Of a DNA stretch of 45,436 nucleotides, positions 44,470 through 45,436 are shown piece by piece (position 1 is the first letter of the stretch; each line of letters opens with the position of its first letter). The notes beneath the pieces are model-generated. The model had not been told where the DNA came from, made no database searches, and saw only the letters and a list, made by a program, of their open reading frames with translations. A program made the translations under genes and the position numbers. The stretch lies in NCBI RefSeq assembly GCF_007679495.1, contig NZ_VEGP01000044.1, positions 1 through 45,436 of the forward strand, read 5' to 3'. This stretch comes from Paenibacillus sp. 32O-W (GTDB lineage Bacteria > Bacillota > Bacilli > Paenibacillales > NBRC-103111).

Positions 44470-44505
44470 AATAGATCGCTGCCCTAAACCGAGCAGCGAT
44501 CTATT
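44470..44505. repeat. Perfect 13-bp stem hairpin
   Basis: AATAGATCGCTGC and GCAGCGATCTATT enclose a 10-nt loop without a T-tract. It lies at the 3' end of the integrase remnant and could be a terminator relic or a mobile-element end. Confidence 0.5.
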
Positions 44506-44951
44506 AGGTAAGCAGCGCAGCAATTGCTCCAGATCGAAGTGCATGTAAATGAAATGGACTTCGTTGCGAGAGACAAGCGGTTCCTGCAGTGTACGGACGC
44601 TTGTCTCGTTTGCAGCAGCAACGTGCTGAACGTATGCCGCAGATGGTGAAGGGAATAGCGATGCTGCGGCAAACCCGCTTAATCAGTTCCCATTTAAAAA
44701 TGCGGTGAAGGCCCCGCGGGATCGATCGCGTGGCCGTACCCGTTTACAAATACCGGTTCTTTAAAACGCGACCTCATCAAGCAAAGTACGATATCTCTCA
44801 ATGAGCGGAATGACGATTTCATGGAGGGGCAGCAGCCCGGCTGCTGGATCGATTTGCTCCCAAGTCAAATCCACAGGCTCTTGCCGACGTATTCCGGTAG
44901 TGGCGGCGAGCTTAAAGATCAGTTGAAACTCGAAATCAAGCGCCAGTTATT
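44484..44951 (-). pseudogene. Tyrosine-recombinase (integrase) remnant
   Basis: Read leftward across at least three frameshifts, the segment gives ALDFEFQLIFKLAATTGIRR, QEPVDLTWEQIDPAAGLLPL, PVFVNGYGHAIDPAG, HRYSLHHLRHTFSTLLLQ and TSVRTLQE. Box I with its Arg (TGIRR) and the HxxR of box II (HHLRHTF) are recognisable. The tyrosine region is lost. It interrupts or replaces the end of the ABC exporter gene and may be the trace of a past integration. Confidence 0.7.
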
Positions 44952-44974
44952 GGTACGCGTCTCACATTCTCTAT

Positions 44975-45352
44975 TTAGTTTACATAATATACATTATCGG
45001 ACTCAATAGTATTATTTCTTTTTCCGATTCTGCCGCTGTTCAATTCTGTAAACCTAACTGCATTTTTAAATATTGCTTGCTCCGAACAATAACTAATATA
45101 CCTCAAAAGCATTAGTGCAATGGTCAGCGATCCAATTTGAATTAGAAAAACATTTACTGGAACGGATTGAGTAATGGCATCCAATACAACTTTTGGAAGC
45201 CATATTCCCATAAACGCTAATGCTATATCCGAAATAATCCGAATAAATGGAACTACAGCGGCTTTCTTCTCAAATAACCATTGCTCATAAATCATAAATT
45301 TTAGATTATTAAAAAATCCATGAGTATTTTTTTCATTTTTGTTTTTCAGCAC
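44975..45352 (-). pseudogene. ABC exporter membrane domain, truncated
   Basis: GTG at 45352, behind GAGGGAGAG, starts a frame whose first about 100 residues (FFNNLKFMIYEQWLFEKKAA, ISDIALAFMGIWLPKVVLDA, SLTIALMLLRYISYCSEQAI) look like TM1-TM2 of an ABC exporter membrane domain. The frame ends after 125 residues; the remaining helices and the nucleotide-binding domain are missing. An integrase remnant follows directly. The N-terminus overlaps the end of a small upstream frame. Confidence 0.6.
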
Positions 45353-45407
45353 CTATACTCTCCCTCAATAAATTAATATTTTCTCCGTTTTTCTCCCTAT
45401 TTCGCAT
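45333..45407 (-). pseudogene. Possible C-terminal remnant upstream of the ABC exporter
   Basis: A short frame (IMRNREKNGENINLLRESIG, then AEKQK) overlaps the GTG of the truncated exporter by 20 bp, as the end of an upstream operon gene would. An in-frame TAA lies about 20 bp further upstream, so only a fragment remains. The window ends at 45436. Confidence 0.25.
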
Positions 45408-45436
45408 GATTTCATCTTTGACTTACGAAGTGCTTG

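Overview
The window looks like a chromosomal accessory region of a Paenibacillus-type Firmicute. The evidence is strong AGGAGG ribosome binding sites, many GTG/TTG starts, gene families typical of Paenibacillaceae (XerS, a Rph-type rifampin phosphotransferase, BceABRS, a stalk-domain remnant) and Paenibacillus-style extragenic palindromes. No tRNA, rRNA or CRISPR array was seen. All functional names rest on motif and family recognition from the sequence alone.

Layout. 0-3.7 kb: truncated methyltransferase, GNAT acetyltransferase, a TetR-map (methionine aminopeptidase) operon and a small P-loop kinase that lacks a canonical start codon. 3.8-7.7 kb: a leftward sugar-type operon (ROK repressor, TIM-barrel glycosidase-like protein, MFS transporter) behind two near-identical 23-bp operators. 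7.7-12.6 kb: decayed remnants, then DinB-like, HD-domain and DUF6518-like genes, and an MFS exporter/FMN reductase operon. 12.7-17.3 kb: a GC-rich two-gene operon of a MoxR AAA+ ATPase and a large DUF5682-VWA fusion. 17.4-22 kb: extragenic repeats, an APH-like kinase, an SDR remnant, a deaminase, a MocR-type pseudogene and an aminotransferase. 22.2-27 kb: a BceAB-type ABC transporter with its response regulator and intramembrane-sensing kinase. 27.5-29.4 kb: a WYL regulator and a squalene-cyclase-repeat protein. 29.5-33.4 kb: an arsenic island (arsR-acr3-arsC leftward; Cys-rich MarR and arsO rightward; an arsM-like remnant). 33.4-36.7 kb: an RCC1-like protein, an anchored hypothetical protein, a YafY-type regulator divergent from a GyrI-like gene, and an unknown gene. 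36.8-39.6 kb: rph with a structured leader and a one-base frameshift. 39.6-42.2 kb: a long leader (11-codon peptide, branched RNA fold, two tandem terminator hairpins) in front of an RsgA-like ribosomal GTPase overlapping an APH-like kinase. 42.2-45.4 kb: a GNAT/multicopper-oxidase chimera, xerS under a nested palindrome, an integrase remnant and a truncated ABC exporter.

Taken together, many genes face toxic compounds: arsenic, rifamycins, cell-wall-active peptides, drug efflux, and a probably ribosome-targeting stress. They sit among at least ten gene remnants, which suggests repeated gain and decay. The strongest candidates for something undescribed are the attenuator-controlled RsgA-APH operon and the MoxR/DUF5682-VWA pair.
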